Positions 46,172 through 55,954 of a stretch of DNA of 64,000 bases are shown here, piece after piece (the first letter of the stretch is position 1; every line of letters starts with the position of its first letter). Location of the stretch: contig NZ_JH650767.1 in NCBI RefSeq assembly GCF_000259195.1, positions 94,753 through 158,752 on the forward strand, written 5' to 3'. The notes beneath the pieces were generated by a model. That model did no database searches, was not told the origin of the DNA, and worked only from the letters and a program-made list of their open reading frames with translations. This stretch comes from Pseudomonas donghuensis (lineage in GTDB: Bacteria > Pseudomonadota > Gammaproteobacteria > Pseudomonadales > Pseudomonadaceae). A program made the position numbers and the translations under genes.

Positions 46172-48190
46172 TTAAACCCGTTCAAACGATTCGACACGTG
46201 CGCCAACCGGGGTACCGGTAGCCAGGCCCAGGGACTTCATGCGCTCACCTTCGATGCGCGCCACTTCCTCGGCTGGAACCATGTAGCCCTGGTCGTCACG
46301 AGCAGCGTGGGCGACGAAGACCGCGATGGTACCGATCAGGCTTGCGCCGACCAGCCACCAGATGTGCCAGATGAAGGCGAAACCGAATACGGTGAGCAAG
46401 GCACCCATGAACACACCGGTAGAGGTGTTGTTCGGCATGTGGATCGCTTCGTACTTGGCTGGAACCTTGTAAGCCTTACCGGCTTGCTTGGTTTCGTGCC
46501 ATGCATCCAGATCGACATTCTCAGGCATGCTGGCGAAGTTGTAGAACGGCGGTGGCGACGAAGTCGACCATTCCAGGGTACGGCCGCCCCATGGGTCGCC
46601 GGTCACGTCCATGTTGTCCTTGCGGTCGCGGATCGAGACGTACAGCTGGATCAGCTGGCAAGCGATACCGAACAGGATCAGCACGGCGCCGAACACGGCT
46701 ACGTACAGGTAGGGTTCCCACAGTGGGTTGTCGGAGTGGTTCAGACGACGGGTCATACCCATGAAGCCCAGTGCGTACAGCGGCATGAAGGCCACGTAGA
46801 AACCGGAGATCCAGAACCAGAAGGCAGCTTTGCCCCACTTCTCGTTCAGGGTGAAACCGAAGGCTTTCGGGAACCAGAAGGCGAAGCCGGCAATGTAGCC
46901 GAACACCGCACCACCGATGATCACGTTGTGGAAGTGAGCGATTACGAACAGGCTGTTGTGCAGGACGAAGTCAGCACCTGGAACAGCCAGCAGTACGCCG
47001 GTCATACCACCGATCGAGAAGGTCACCATGAAGCCCAGGGTCCACAGCACCGGTGCGGTGAAGCGCAGACGGCCCTGGTAGATCGTGAACAGCCAGTTGA
47101 ACAGCTTCACCCCGGTCGGAATCGAGATCAGCATGGTCGCCAGACCGAAGAAGGTGTTGACGCTGGCGCCCGAACCCATGGTGAAGAAGTGGTGCAGCCA
47201 TACCGCAAAGCCCAGTACCGCGATCGCGCCCGAAGCGTAGATCATCGACTTGTGGCCAAACAGGCGTTTGCCGGCGAAGGTCGAGGTGACTTCCGAGAAC
47301 ACACCGAAGGCCGGCAGGATCAGGATGTAAACCTCAGGGTGACCCCAGGCCCAGAACAGGTTGACGTACATCATCGGGTTCCCACCAAGCTCGTTGGTGA
47401 AAATGTGGAAGTCCAGATAACGGTCAACAGTCAGCAGAGCCAGTGCAGCGGTCAGGATCGGGAACGAAGCGACGATCAGCACGTTGGCCCAGGTGCAGGT
47501 CCAGGTGAAGATCGGCATGTCCATCAGCTTCATGCCAGGGGCGCGCATTTTCAGCACGGTGGCGAGGAAGTTGACACCCGTTAGCGTCGTACCCAGACCC
47601 GATAGCTGTAGCGCCCAGATGTAGTAGTCGACACCCACGCCAGGGCTGTACTGGATACCCGCCAGCGGTGGATAGGCGACCCAGCCGGTCTTGGCGAACT
47701 CACCAACACCCAGGGAGACGTTGACCAGCACGACGCCGGACACCAGCAGCCAGAAGCTCAGGGAGTTCAGGAACGGGAAGGCAACGTCACGTGCACCGAT
47801 CTGCAGAGGCAGGGCCAGGTTCATCAGGCCGGTGAAGAATGGCATTGCCATGAAGATGATCATGATCACACCGTGAGCGGTGAAGATCTGGTCATAGTGT
47901 TCGGGAGGCAGGTAGCCCTCGGAACCTCCGGTGGCCATGGCCAGCTGCGTGCGCATCATGATGGCGTCGGCAAAGCCGCGCAGCAGCATGATCATCGCGA
48001 CGATGATGTACATCACCCCGATTTTCTTGTGGTCGACCGAAGTCAGCCACTCAGACCACAGGTAGGTCCATTTCTTGAAATAGGTGATTGCACCGATCAA
48101 CGCAATACCGCCGAGCGCGATCATGGCAAGTGTCACCATGACTATCGGCTCGTGATACGGAATCGCATCCAGACTTAGTTTACCGAACAT
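46172..48190 (-). CDS. cyoB: Cytochrome o ubiquinol oxidase subunit I
   Basis: Catalytic subunit, 672 aa. Haem b and haem o/CuB ligands lie in [38 protein letters not shown] (the His-Tyr crosslink motif) and [28 protein letters not shown] holds the paired haem ligands. About 15 membrane helices. Terminal oxidase that reduces O2 and pumps protons at high aeration. Confidence 0.97.
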   Translation of the reverse strand: MFGKLSLDAIPYHEPIVMVTLAMIALGGIALIGAITYFKKWTYLWSEWLTSVDHKKIGVMYIIVAMIMLLRGFADAIMMRTQLAMATGGSEGYLPPEHYDQIFTAHGVIMIIFMAMPFFTGLMNLALPLQIGARDVAFPFLNSLSFWLLVSGVVLVNVSLGVGEFAKTGWVAYPPLAGIQYSPGVGVDYYIWALQLSGLGTTLTGVNFLATVLKMRAPGMKLMDMPIFTWTCTWANVLIVASFPILTAALALLTVDRYLDFHIFTNELGGNPMMYVNLFWAWGHPEVYILILPAFGVFSEVTSTFAGKRLFGHKSMIYASGAIAVLGFAVWLHHFFTMGSGASVNTFFGLATMLISIPTGVKLFNWLFTIYQGRLRFTAPVLWTLGFMVTFSIGGMTGVLLAVPGADFVLHNSLFVIAHFHNVIIGGAVFGYIAGFAFWFPKAFGFTLNEKWGKAAFWFWISGFYVAFMPLYALGFMGMTRRLNHSDNPLWEPYLYVAVFGAVLILFGIACQLIQLYVSIRDRKDNMDVTGDPWGGRTLEWSTSSPPPFYNFASMPENVDLDAWHETKQAGKAYKVPAKYEAIHMPNNTSTGVFMGALLTVFGFAFIWHIWWLVGASLIGTIAVFVAHAARDDQGYMVPAEEVARIEGERMKSLGLATGTPVGARVESFERV

Positions 48191-48193
48191 CTC

Positions 48194-49138
48194 TTACTCC
48201 TCTGCCCCAGCAGCTGAATGCATAGTCACGTCCATCCCTTCGGTACCGGCCGCTTCTTTGCTCTGCTCTTTTTCGTGGACCGGCCGACCGCGGTTCATGC
48301 CTTCGTACTTGTCGACGATGGACTGGAACTGCTCAGGCGAGGCCACGCTGTACAGCGCGACTGGATTGTTTTCGCTCGTTTTGGCCAATGCCGCGTATTC
48401 AGCCGCATCCAGCTGTTTAGGCGATTGCTTGACTTCGTTCACCCATGCTTCGAAATCAGCCTGGGAGGTGGCGGTTGCCTTGAACTTCATACCGGTGAAA
48501 CCAGCACCGCTGTAGTTGGCGGAGATACCGTCGAACTCACCGTTCTCGTTGGCGATCAGGTGCAGTTTGGTGGTCATGCCAGCCATTGCGTAGATCTGCC
48601 CGCCCAGGCCCGGGATGAAGAAGGAGTTCATCACCGAATCGGAGGTCACGCGGAAGTTGACCGGGGTGTTGGCCGGGAAGACGATCTTGTTGACCGTGGC
48701 AATGCCTTGTTCCGGGTAGATGAACAGCCATTTCCAGTCCAGGGCGACCACGTCGATCTGCACCGGCTTCACGTCGGAAACCAGCGGACGATACGGGTCC
48801 AGCTCATGGGTGGTCTTGTAGGTGACGTAACCCAGGGCAATGATGATCAGCACCGGGATGGTCCAGACCGCCACTTCGATCTTGGTCGAGTGCGACCAGT
48901 CCGGGGTGTAGGTGGCTGCCTTGTTGGAAGCGCGATACTTCCAGGCAAACGCCAGGGTCATGAAAATGACAGGAATCACCACCAGCAACATCAAGCCGGT
49001 AGCGATCAGGATAAGGTTCTTTTGCTCAATGCCGACCTGGCCCTTCGGGTCGAGCAGGGTCCAGTTGCACCCACTGAGTAAAAGCATGCCTAAAAAGGGC
49101 AGAATGCCAAACAGTCTGGGGTAACGCTTTTTACTCAT
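48194..49138 (-). CDS. cyoA: Cytochrome o ubiquinol oxidase subunit II
   Basis: 314 aa lipoprotein: signal with lipobox LLLSGC (Cys about 24), two membrane helices, then a cupredoxin domain that lacks the CuA cysteines, as usual for quinol oxidases (VIDVVALDWKWLFIYPEQGI, FFIPGLGGQIYAMAGM). The start is ATG 49138; the frame is open upstream but not conserved. First gene of the operon, with a long leader region. Confidence 0.96.
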   Translation of the reverse strand: MSKKRYPRLFGILPFLGMLLLSGCNWTLLDPKGQVGIEQKNLILIATGLMLLVVIPVIFMTLAFAWKYRASNKAATYTPDWSHSTKIEVAVWTIPVLIIIALGYVTYKTTHELDPYRPLVSDVKPVQIDVVALDWKWLFIYPEQGIATVNKIVFPANTPVNFRVTSDSVMNSFFIPGLGGQIYAMAGMTTKLHLIANENGEFDGISANYSGAGFTGMKFKATATSQADFEAWVNEVKQSPKQLDAAEYAALAKTSENNPVALYSVASPEQFQSIVDKYEGMNRGRPVHEKEQSKEAAGTEGMDVTMHSAAGAEE

Positions 49139-49701
49139 CTCACGACCTCTAGAGCAGCTTGCTTCAATGCAATTTGTGTTTTGGTCGCCAACACTTCGTC
49201 CTGCCAAGCGTCAGCATTTATGGGATCGAATACGGTCATGCCTTGAGGCCAGCTGCGGCGGCTCGGCATAAACCGGGTATTACGGTGTTTATTGTTTTGA
49301 CTTCAGTAGGCAACAGGCCTGTCTTCAGACCAATTCCATTTGGTGCGGGAAATCACGGAGGGGGGTCAGCCCGGCATCGCCGCAGGCGATGCTCGTCAGA
49401 GTCAGCGAAAAGAGCCTGGGCTCCTTTAATCCTGCGACTCGCAAGCGGTGCCGAACGGAAATTGGGGGCGATTGTAGATAGGTAACCAATCGTTGACTAT
49501 GACTTATTGAGCAACAGTCCTTTACCGATTACGTAACAATAGCGCCTGAAAAATCAGTTTCGCGACAGTTTGTCGCACCCCTTCCAATACCCCTGGAACG
49601 CCCGTTTTACAAGGGCCGAGACTTGATCAGGATCAAGTCTGGTGCGACAAACTTTGCAAATCTCATTGCGCAACGGACTTGCGTCAACACATGACTTTTG
49701 T
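49139..49701. other. Long upstream region of the cyo operon
   Basis: 563 bases with no convincing gene. It should hold the cyo promoter and leader. An Anr/Fnr box lies at 49623-49636. No other feature is claimed. Confidence 0.6.
49623..49636. promoter_or_regulatory. Anr/Fnr box
   Basis: TTGAT-CAGG-ATCAA, an exact match to the Anr/Fnr consensus TTGATNNNNATCAA, within a longer GACTTGATC..GATCAAGTC symmetry. It is about 485 bp upstream of cyoA and 66 bp past the end of dsbB. Confidence 0.8.
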
Positions 49702-50208
49702 CTAAGCCTGGCGGCGGTTGCGGTAGATGCCCAGAGGCACCAGAACGGCGGTCAGGATAAAGGCCGCCAGGGCCCATTGCGCCAGGGACAGGCCCATGAC
49801 CGGCGGGTACGGCGTGGAGCAGAAACCATCGACCTGGAACACCAGTGGCAGCACCGACGCCAGCGGCAGGCCGTCGACGATCGGTTGCAGGGTATCGATG
49901 CCGCAACTGACCGCTGGATTGGCCAGAATGTACACATGATTACCGGCAGCGGCGATACCGCCGATGGCGCTGAGCACCACCAGGCCTTCGAGCACGGTCA
50001 GGCTGCGTTTGCCGGGCATGGCCGCACCGATGAAGGCAAACAGCGCGATCAGCAGCAAGGCATAGCGTTGCAGGATGCACAGCGGGCATGGCGCCTCGCC
50101 CAGCACGATCTGCATGTACAGCGCCCCGCCGATCAGGGCCAGGCAGATCACCCCCAGCAGTACCAGAAAGCGCCGTTCCCGATTCAGGCGCGATGTTTGC
50201 TCGTTCAT
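49702..50208 (-). CDS. dsbB: Disulfide bond formation protein DsbB
   Basis: Reoxidises periplasmic DsbA and passes the electrons to quinone. 168 aa, four membrane helices, first redox pair Cys41-Pro-Leu-Cys44 (EAPCPLCILQRY) and periplasmic-loop cysteines Cys102 and Cys130 (SCGIDTLQP, GFCSTPYPP). The location upstream of cyo is common in Pseudomonas, and it links disulfide formation to the quinol oxidase. Confidence 0.94.
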   Translation of the reverse strand: MNEQTSRLNRERRFLVLLGVICLALIGGALYMQIVLGEAPCPLCILQRYALLLIALFAFIGAAMPGKRSLTVLEGLVVLSAIGGIAAAGNHVYILANPAVSCGIDTLQPIVDGLPLASVLPLVFQVDGFCSTPYPPVMGLSLAQWALAAFILTAVLVPLGIYRNRRQA

Positions 50209-50378
50209 TGCTGTTCCTTCGTAGACTGGATGGCTCGACTGCCGATACGCAATTCTACACGCTGAAGCAGACCATAGAGAGCGGCAAAAGTGCCGCGCCA
50301 GGCCCTCGTGGAGAGAAGCGAAGAGCAGAATACTGATTTGCCACTATCTTAGTCCTGTGGATTACCCTATCATTAACA

Positions 50379-50394
50379 CTGTACAAATAAACAG
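50379..50394. promoter_or_regulatory. LexA (SOS) box upstream of yebG
   Basis: CTGT-ACAAATAA-ACAG, an exact CTGT-N8-ACAG match, 41 bp before the yebG start. Confidence 0.88.
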
Positions 50395-50434
50395 TATCGA
50401 ATACATCGATTACCAAAGGCATGTGAGGTGATGA

Positions 50435-50698
50435 ATGGCCGTCGAAGTGGTATACCGCAGCAGCCGCGACCTGGAGCGCTTGTTCATGGATAAAGCCGAA
50501 GCAGACCGTCACGACAAGATGCTCGAGCTGGCCGAGCTGTTGGCCGAGGTCCTGAAGAAAGCCGTGCCTTCGCTGAGCGAACAGCAGGTCGAGGATGCCG
50601 GTATCTATATGGCGAAAAACCGTGATGTGTTCGCCAAGGCCTTCAAGAGCCAGCCCGACGCCCTGTCCGAGTTGCTCAACGACAGTACCGCCGAGTAA
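50435..50698 (+). CDS. yebG: YebG-family SOS-response protein
   Basis: 87 aa: MAVEVVYRSSRDLERLFMDK, EADRHDKMLELAELLAEVLK and QVEDAGIYMAKNRDVFAKAF fit the YebG family, a LexA-controlled DNA-damage protein of uncertain function. GAGGTGATGA gives the ribosome site for ATG 50435; an ATG four bases earlier is in another frame. The LexA box upstream supports the call. Confidence 0.9.
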   Translation: MAVEVVYRSSRDLERLFMDKAEADRHDKMLELAELLAEVLKKAVPSLSEQQVEDAGIYMAKNRDVFAKAFKSQPDALSELLNDSTAE

Positions 50699-50704
50699 CC
50701 GTCT

Positions 50705-51724
50705 TCAGTTGTAGATCAACTGCTCGGCCAGCATCTGCGCCACCCGCGCCGGCGAGCGCTTCTCGGCCTGGGCATGAGCGAAGACCTCGGTCAGGCGCAA
50801 GGGGATGCGCGCCAGGTGCGCGGTAATGGTGCTCAGGTCCTCGCCACGGTGCCTGAGCGCCACGTAGATCAACCCGCCGGCATTGATCACGTAATCCGGG
50901 GCATAAAGGATGCCGCGGCTTTCCAGCTGATCGGCCACCTGCAAGGTGGTCAACTGGTTGTTGGCCGCCCCCGCCACCGCCGCACAGCGCAACTGCATCA
51001 CGCTCTGCCCCGTGAGCACCGGCCCTATCCCGCACGGGGCAAAGATGTCGCAGGGTGTGCTGATCAACATCTCGTTGGCCACCGGCCGGGCATTGAACTG
51101 CTCAATGGCCAGTTGCACCCGCCCCGGGTCATGATCACTGACCAGCAACTCGGCACCCGCTGCATGCAACTGCTCAGCCAGCGCATAACCGACATTGCCC
51201 AGGCCCTGCACGGCAATACGCAAACCTTCGAGGTTATCGCTGCCCAGGCGTGCCATCGAGGTAGCGCGAATGCCGGCGAACACACCCATGGCCGCATGCG
51301 GCGAGGGGTCGCCGGCAGCGGTGGTGCTGGTGACATGCTGGGTGGTCTGGGCGATGCAGTCCATGTCCAGGGTCGAGGTGCCGCTGTCCACGGCCGTAAT
51401 GAAGCGCCCCTGCAGGGTATCGACAAAGCGCCCGAACGCCTCGAACAAGGCTGCACGGTTTTCCACATGGGGGTTGCGAATGATCACCGCCTTGCCCCCG
51501 CCCAACGGCAACCCTGCCAGCGCAGCCTTGTAACTCATGCCCTGGGCCAGGCGGATGGCGTCGATCATGGCGCTGTCGTCGTCCGGGTAAGCCAGGTAGC
51601 GGCAACCTCCCATGGCCGGGCCCAGGTGTTCGCTATGAATGGCGACCACTGCTTTGAGGCCGGTCGGCGGATCGATGCACAGGTGCAGCGACTGCGTGCG
51701 GGTGCTTTGCATGAGAGCGAACAT
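50705..51724 (-). CDS. Leucine/phenylalanine-type amino-acid dehydrogenase
   Basis: NAD-dependent oxidative deaminase, 339 aa. It has the Glu/Leu/Phe/Val dehydrogenase core: GGCRYLAYPDDDSAMIDAIR, MSYKAALAGLPLGGGKAVI (catalytic Lys), VDSGTSTLDMDCI, and the NAD fold VQGLGNVGYALAEQLHAAGA. The size fits leucine or phenylalanine dehydrogenase rather than glutamate dehydrogenase. ATG at 51724 rather than TTG one codon out. It converges on yebG. Confidence 0.88.
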   Translation of the reverse strand: MFALMQSTRTQSLHLCIDPPTGLKAVVAIHSEHLGPAMGGCRYLAYPDDDSAMIDAIRLAQGMSYKAALAGLPLGGGKAVIIRNPHVENRAALFEAFGRFVDTLQGRFITAVDSGTSTLDMDCIAQTTQHVTSTTAAGDPSPHAAMGVFAGIRATSMARLGSDNLEGLRIAVQGLGNVGYALAEQLHAAGAELLVSDHDPGRVQLAIEQFNARPVANEMLISTPCDIFAPCGIGPVLTGQSVMQLRCAAVAGAANNQLTTLQVADQLESRGILYAPDYVINAGGLIYVALRHRGEDLSTITAHLARIPLRLTEVFAHAQAEKRSPARVAQMLAEQLIYN

Positions 51725-51849
51725 CAACGGGCTCCTCGATGAGGTGCTGATCCCAGTATAGGTCGCGCTTTCACGCCTGATGACAACACTCGGACCACTG
51801 GACGAAAAGCCGCGCCAGCGCTACAACAGAAGCTTGAGCGGAGATTGTC

Positions 51850-52656
51850 ATGAACCCACGTAGCGCCTGCCTGGCTTGCCTTGAACGTGATCCGGTCGCC
51901 TTGCTGGAAGCGGCACTGTGGATTGCTGCCGAGCACGATGAGAGCGTGGTGCCGGCGCAGGTCCTGGCCGAGGTTCAGGCATTGCAGCAGGAGGTCAGCG
52001 CCGGGCTGCCGATGCTGCCGCTCAGCGAACTGGCCCAACCCTTGTTGCGCCGCCTCAACGCCCTGGGTTTCCAGCAGGACGAGTACCACCCCCTGCGGCC
52101 CCAGTCGGCGCTGCTCGACAAAGTCATGCAGCGTCGCCGCGGTCAACCATTGGCCCTGGCCCTGCTGACCCTGGAACTGGCCCGTGGCCTGTCGATCCCC
52201 CTTGAGGGCGTGAACTTCCCCGGGCATTTCCTCTTGCGGGTGCCAGGCGCCGATCACCTGCTCGATCCTTGTGGCGGGCGGCGCCTGTACCCGGCCGATT
52301 GCCGCGAACTGCTGGGCCGTCAGTTCGGCCCGCAACTGGCCCTGAGCGCCGACCACCTGCTGACCGCCAGCCCTATGCAGATGCTCCAGCGCCTGTCACG
52401 CAACCTGCGCCAATTGCACGCCAGCCACGATGACTACCTCGAAGCCCTGAAGGATGCCGAACGGGTGTTGCAGCTGGGCCCGGGCACGGCTGCCGACTAC
52501 ATGGCACGCGCCACCCTGTATCAGCACCTGGAATGCCCCCAGGCCGAACGCTTCGACCTGGAGCACGCCCTGCTGCTCAGTGACGATCCAATCCAGCGCT
52601 TGCGCCTGACGGAACGCCTGAGTCATTTGCCACCGGCGTCGCCATCGGTGCATTGA
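51850..52656 (+). CDS. SirB1/UPF0162-type protein with transglutaminase-like domain
   Basis: 268 aa. N-terminal transglutaminase-like domain (YHPLRPQSALLDKVMQRRRG, GVNFPGHFLLRV, DPCGGRRLYPADC), then TPR-like helices (DYLEALKDAERVLQLGPGTA). Members lie near prfA/prmC in other genera; role unsettled. The last 80 bases overlap the 3' end of the opposite-strand transporter gene. Confidence 0.85.
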   Translation: MNPRSACLACLERDPVALLEAALWIAAEHDESVVPAQVLAEVQALQQEVSAGLPMLPLSELAQPLLRRLNALGFQQDEYHPLRPQSALLDKVMQRRRGQPLALALLTLELARGLSIPLEGVNFPGHFLLRVPGADHLLDPCGGRRLYPADCRELLGRQFGPQLALSADHLLTASPMQMLQRLSRNLRQLHASHDDYLEALKDAERVLQLGPGTAADYMARATLYQHLECPQAERFDLEHALLLSDDPIQRLRLTERLSHLPPASPSVH

Positions 52657-53971
52657 CCGCCTCGGCCGGGCTGCGCACCTGAATGATCAACAACGCTGCC
52701 AGCACCGCCGGAATCGCGCAGAAGAAGAATATCTGCTCGACCGGCAGGTGCATGGCCAACAGCAGGCTGCCGAACAGCGGCCCGAGGATCGAACCAAAGC
52801 GCCCTACCCCCAGCGCCCACCCCGTGCCGGTGGCGCGCACCTGGGCTGGATAGAAGTTGCTGGTAAAGGCGTTGAGCGTCAATTGCCCGCCGATGATGCA
52901 GAAACCGGCGGCGAACACGCAGACCACCAGCCAACGCGGGTTGCTGTGGTTCAGGCCGACCAGCACGGTAAACACCGCCGCCGCCAGCAGCACGGCACTG
53001 AGCAGGCGCACCTTGCGCTTGAGGCGGTCGGCGAACCAGGCCATGAACACCGCACCCAGGGTGCCGGCAAACAGGAACATCGAGGTCACCAGGTTGGCCT
53101 GATTCAGGGCCAGACCGCTTTCAAGCAGCAGCGAGGGCAGCCAACTGATCATGAAGTACAAAAGGATCAGGCTGACGAAGAAGGTCGACCAGATCAACAG
53201 GGTCGGCCTGGCGTAGCCATCACGAAACAGCGCCACGACAGTGAGTTTGTTCTGGTTGTCTGCCATGGCCTGCGCACTGGCTGCAGGCGGCTGCCAGCCC
53301 GGGAGCATCTTCGCCGTGATCTTGAGCAGGCGCGCATAGGGCGGCGCATCACGCAGCAAGCGGGGCAAGGATTCAGGCAGGTACAAGACCAGGAACGGAA
53401 ACAACAGCAGCGGCGCAATACCGCCGGCGAGGAACACCGCCTGCCAGCCGAAGCTGTCGATAAACCCGGCAGCGACGAAACCGCCCGCAGCGCCCCCCAG
53501 CGAGAAACCGCAAGCGGCCAGCGTGACCATCAGGGTACGCAAGCGCGGCGGCGCATACTCGGACATCAGCGCCATGGCACTGGGCATTGCCCCGCCCATG
53601 CCGATGCCACACACAAAGCGCGCCAGCATCAGGCTGTTGAGGGAGTTGGCGAACACCATCATCACGGTCAGGCTGGAGTACAGCAGTACACAGCACAGCA
53701 GCACCCGACGCACACCAAAACGATCCGCCAGCGGCGTCACCGCCAGCGAACCGAGGGTCAGGCCCAGCAGGTTGGCGCTGAACACCGGCCCGAATGCGGC
53801 CTTCTCCAGGCCCCAGTCCTGGGCCAGAGAAGGAATCACATAGCCCAGCACCTGAGCATCATAACCATCGGTAACCAGCAATAAGGCGAGTAACAACAGC
53901 AATAACCACTGATAACGCGACACGGGCCGGGCATCCAGCGCCGTGCGAAAGCTGGCAATCTGATTGTGCAT
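52577..53971 (-). CDS. MFS aromatic-acid:H+ symporter (AAHS family)
   Basis: 464 aa with 12 membrane helices. LLVTDGYDAQVLGYVIPSLA in helix 1 carries the D-G-x-D pattern of AAHS carriers, and the loop 2-3 motif is PLADRFGVRR. FADRLKRK is the matching loop 8-9 motif. It lies 48 bp after maiA on the same strand, so it probably imports an aromatic acid feeding the homogentisate pathway. Confidence 0.88.
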   Translation of the reverse strand: MHNQIASFRTALDARPVSRYQWLLLLLLALLLVTDGYDAQVLGYVIPSLAQDWGLEKAAFGPVFSANLLGLTLGSLAVTPLADRFGVRRVLLCCVLLYSSLTVMMVFANSLNSLMLARFVCGIGMGGAMPSAMALMSEYAPPRLRTLMVTLAACGFSLGGAAGGFVAAGFIDSFGWQAVFLAGGIAPLLLFPFLVLYLPESLPRLLRDAPPYARLLKITAKMLPGWQPPAASAQAMADNQNKLTVVALFRDGYARPTLLIWSTFFVSLILLYFMISWLPSLLLESGLALNQANLVTSMFLFAGTLGAVFMAWFADRLKRKVRLLSAVLLAAAVFTVLVGLNHSNPRWLVVCVFAAGFCIIGGQLTLNAFTSNFYPAQVRATGTGWALGVGRFGSILGPLFGSLLLAMHLPVEQIFFFCAIPAVLAALLIIQVRSPAEAVNAPMATPVANDSGVPSGASAGLDRH

Positions 53972-54019
53972 CGCAAGGTACCTTTTATTGTTATGGGTAT
54001 CAGGTGCGGGCAGCGGGGT

Positions 54020-54646
54020 TTATGGCGTATCGGGCTGCCTCGACGGATGAGCCTGGGCGAACGCCGCATGTTGCTCGGCCAGCGCGGCGACCCGGCGAAT
54101 GCGCGGGAAGCCACTGAGGTCGATGTTGAAGCGTTCGGCGGCATACAGTTGCGGAATCAGGTAGACATCAGCCAGCCCCGGCTCGTCGCCAAAGCAGAAG
54201 CCTTCATCGCCGATCAACTGCTCGACAGCAGCCAGGCCCTGGCTGATCCAGTGGCCGATCCACTGGTTGACCTGGGCGTCATCGTGGCCCAGGCCACGCA
54301 ACTGGTTAAGCACACTGACGTTGTGCAGCGGATGAATATCGCAGCCGATCAACGCCGCAACACCACGGGCCTGGGCCCGCCGAAGCGGATCTTGCGGCAG
54401 CAGCGCCGGCTGTGGATAAACCTCTTCCAGGTATTCGATGATCGCTGGCGACTGCACCAGCACCTCACCGGAGTCGACCTTCAGCGCCGGCACCCGCCCT
54501 TGCGGGTTGAGGGCCAGGAAGTGCGCCTCGCGCTGCTCGCCCTTGAGCAGGTTGACCGGCAGTTGCCGGACCTCCAGCTGCTTGAGCGCCAGGGCAATCC
54601 GCACCCGGTAGGACGAGGTCGAGCGGTAGTAGGTAAAGAGTTCCAT
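54020..54646 (-). CDS. maiA: Maleylacetoacetate isomerase
   Basis: Glutathione-dependent zeta-class GST, 208 aa, converting maleylacetoacetate to fumarylacetoacetate. The active-site motif YYRSTSSYRVRIALALK (Ser-Ser-Cys variant SSY) is at residues 6-22; ALNPQGRVPAL and QSPAIIEYLEE bind glutathione. Third gene of the hmg operon, 12 bp after fahA. Also called hmgC. Confidence 0.94.
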   Translation of the reverse strand: MELFTYYRSTSSYRVRIALALKQLEVRQLPVNLLKGEQREAHFLALNPQGRVPALKVDSGEVLVQSPAIIEYLEEVYPQPALLPQDPLRRAQARGVAALIGCDIHPLHNVSVLNQLRGLGHDDAQVNQWIGHWISQGLAAVEQLIGDEGFCFGDEPGLADVYLIPQLYAAERFNIDLSGFPRIRRVAALAEQHAAFAQAHPSRQPDTP

Positions 54647-54658
54647 GGCCCTGCCCTC

Positions 54659-55951
54659 TCAGTGAGCCGCAAGGATCTTGCCGCGGCATTCACCGAAGCC
54701 GATCGAGGCCACGCCATCGCGCTTGCAACGGGCGCGCAGGATGATCTCGTCACCGTCTTCGAGGAACTTGCGCACCTCGCCCGACGCCAGTTCGACCGGC
54801 TCCTTACCGCCCTGGGTGATTTCCAGCAGGCTGCCGAACTGGCCCGGCTGGGCACCGGACAGGGTGCCGGAACCGAACAGGTCGCCCGGCTGCAGCTGGC
54901 AACCGTTGACGCTGTGGTGGGCAACCATCTGCGCCACGGTCCAGTACATGCTCAGGGTGTTGCTCAGGGTCAGGCGATGGGCCGGCAGCTTCTGCTCGCG
55001 CATGCGCTCGGTCAGCAGCAGCACTTCCAGCTCGATATCGAAGGCGCCGTTGGCCTGGTCGCGCTTGTCGAGCAGGTACGGCAGTGGCTGCGGATCACCT
55101 TCCGGGCGCGCCGGCTGGGCGCAGCGGAACGGTTCCAGGGCTTCGGCGGTGACCACCCACGGAGAAATGGTCGAGATGAAGCTCTTGGACAGGAACGGAC
55201 CCAACGGCTGGTATTCCCAGGCCTGGATATCGCGTGCCGACCAGTCGTTGAGCAGGCAGAAGCCGGCGATGTGTTCAGCGGCTTCGGCGACCGGGATCGA
55301 ATCGCCCATGTCGTTGCCCTGGCCGATCCAGATGCCCAGCTCCAGCTCGTAATCCAGGCGCGCGCACGGGCCGAAGCTCGGTTCGCTCTGGCCGGCGGGC
55401 AGGGTCTGGCCTTTTGGCCGGCGCACGTCGGTACCGGACGGGCGAATGGTCGACGCGCGGCCGTGGTAGCCGATCGGCACGTGCTTGTAGTTGGGCAGCA
55501 GCGGGTTATCGGGGCGGAACAGCTTGCCGACATTCTTGGCGTGTTCGATGCCGACATAGAAGTCGGTGTAGTCGCCGATACGCGCCGGCAGGTGCAGTTG
55601 GCACTCGCTGGCCGGATACAGCAGCGGCTTGAGCGCGGCCTGGTGCTCGCTGTGCTCGCCGAGCAACTCCAGCAGGCGTTCACGCAGGGCGACACGCGCA
55701 CTACGGCCGAGGGCGAAGAAAGCGTTCAGCGCACCGCCGCGGGTGGCTTCAACCGCAGCGCGTGCCTGGCCGTCGAACAGACCGGCAGCCAGCACGGCTT
55801 CCAGGTCGAGAATGGCATCACCGATAGCCACGCCACAGCGCGGCGCCTGGTCCTTGCGGCTGAAGATCCCCAGAGGCAGGTTCTGCAGCGGGAAGTCGCC
55901 GTGGCCGTTGGCGTGTTCGACCCAACTGCGGGCAAGGGCGGACTGATTCAT
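54659..55951 (-). CDS. fahA: Fumarylacetoacetase
   Basis: Cleaves fumarylacetoacetate to fumarate and acetoacetate, the last step of tyrosine catabolism. 430 aa: N-terminal domain, catalytic His region YKHVPIGYHGRAS, metal ligands in DYTDFYVGIEHA and LDYELELGIWIGQGND, then LNDWSARDIQAWEYQPLGPF. It starts three bases after the hmgA stop. Also called hmgB. Confidence 0.96.
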   Translation of the reverse strand: MNQSALARSWVEHANGHGDFPLQNLPLGIFSRKDQAPRCGVAIGDAILDLEAVLAAGLFDGQARAAVEATRGGALNAFFALGRSARVALRERLLELLGEHSEHQAALKPLLYPASECQLHLPARIGDYTDFYVGIEHAKNVGKLFRPDNPLLPNYKHVPIGYHGRASTIRPSGTDVRRPKGQTLPAGQSEPSFGPCARLDYELELGIWIGQGNDMGDSIPVAEAAEHIAGFCLLNDWSARDIQAWEYQPLGPFLSKSFISTISPWVVTAEALEPFRCAQPARPEGDPQPLPYLLDKRDQANGAFDIELEVLLLTERMREQKLPAHRLTLSNTLSMYWTVAQMVAHHSVNGCQLQPGDLFGSGTLSGAQPGQFGSLLEITQGGKEPVELASGEVRKFLEDGDEIILRARCKRDGVASIGFGECRGKILAAH

Positions 55952-55954
55952 GGG

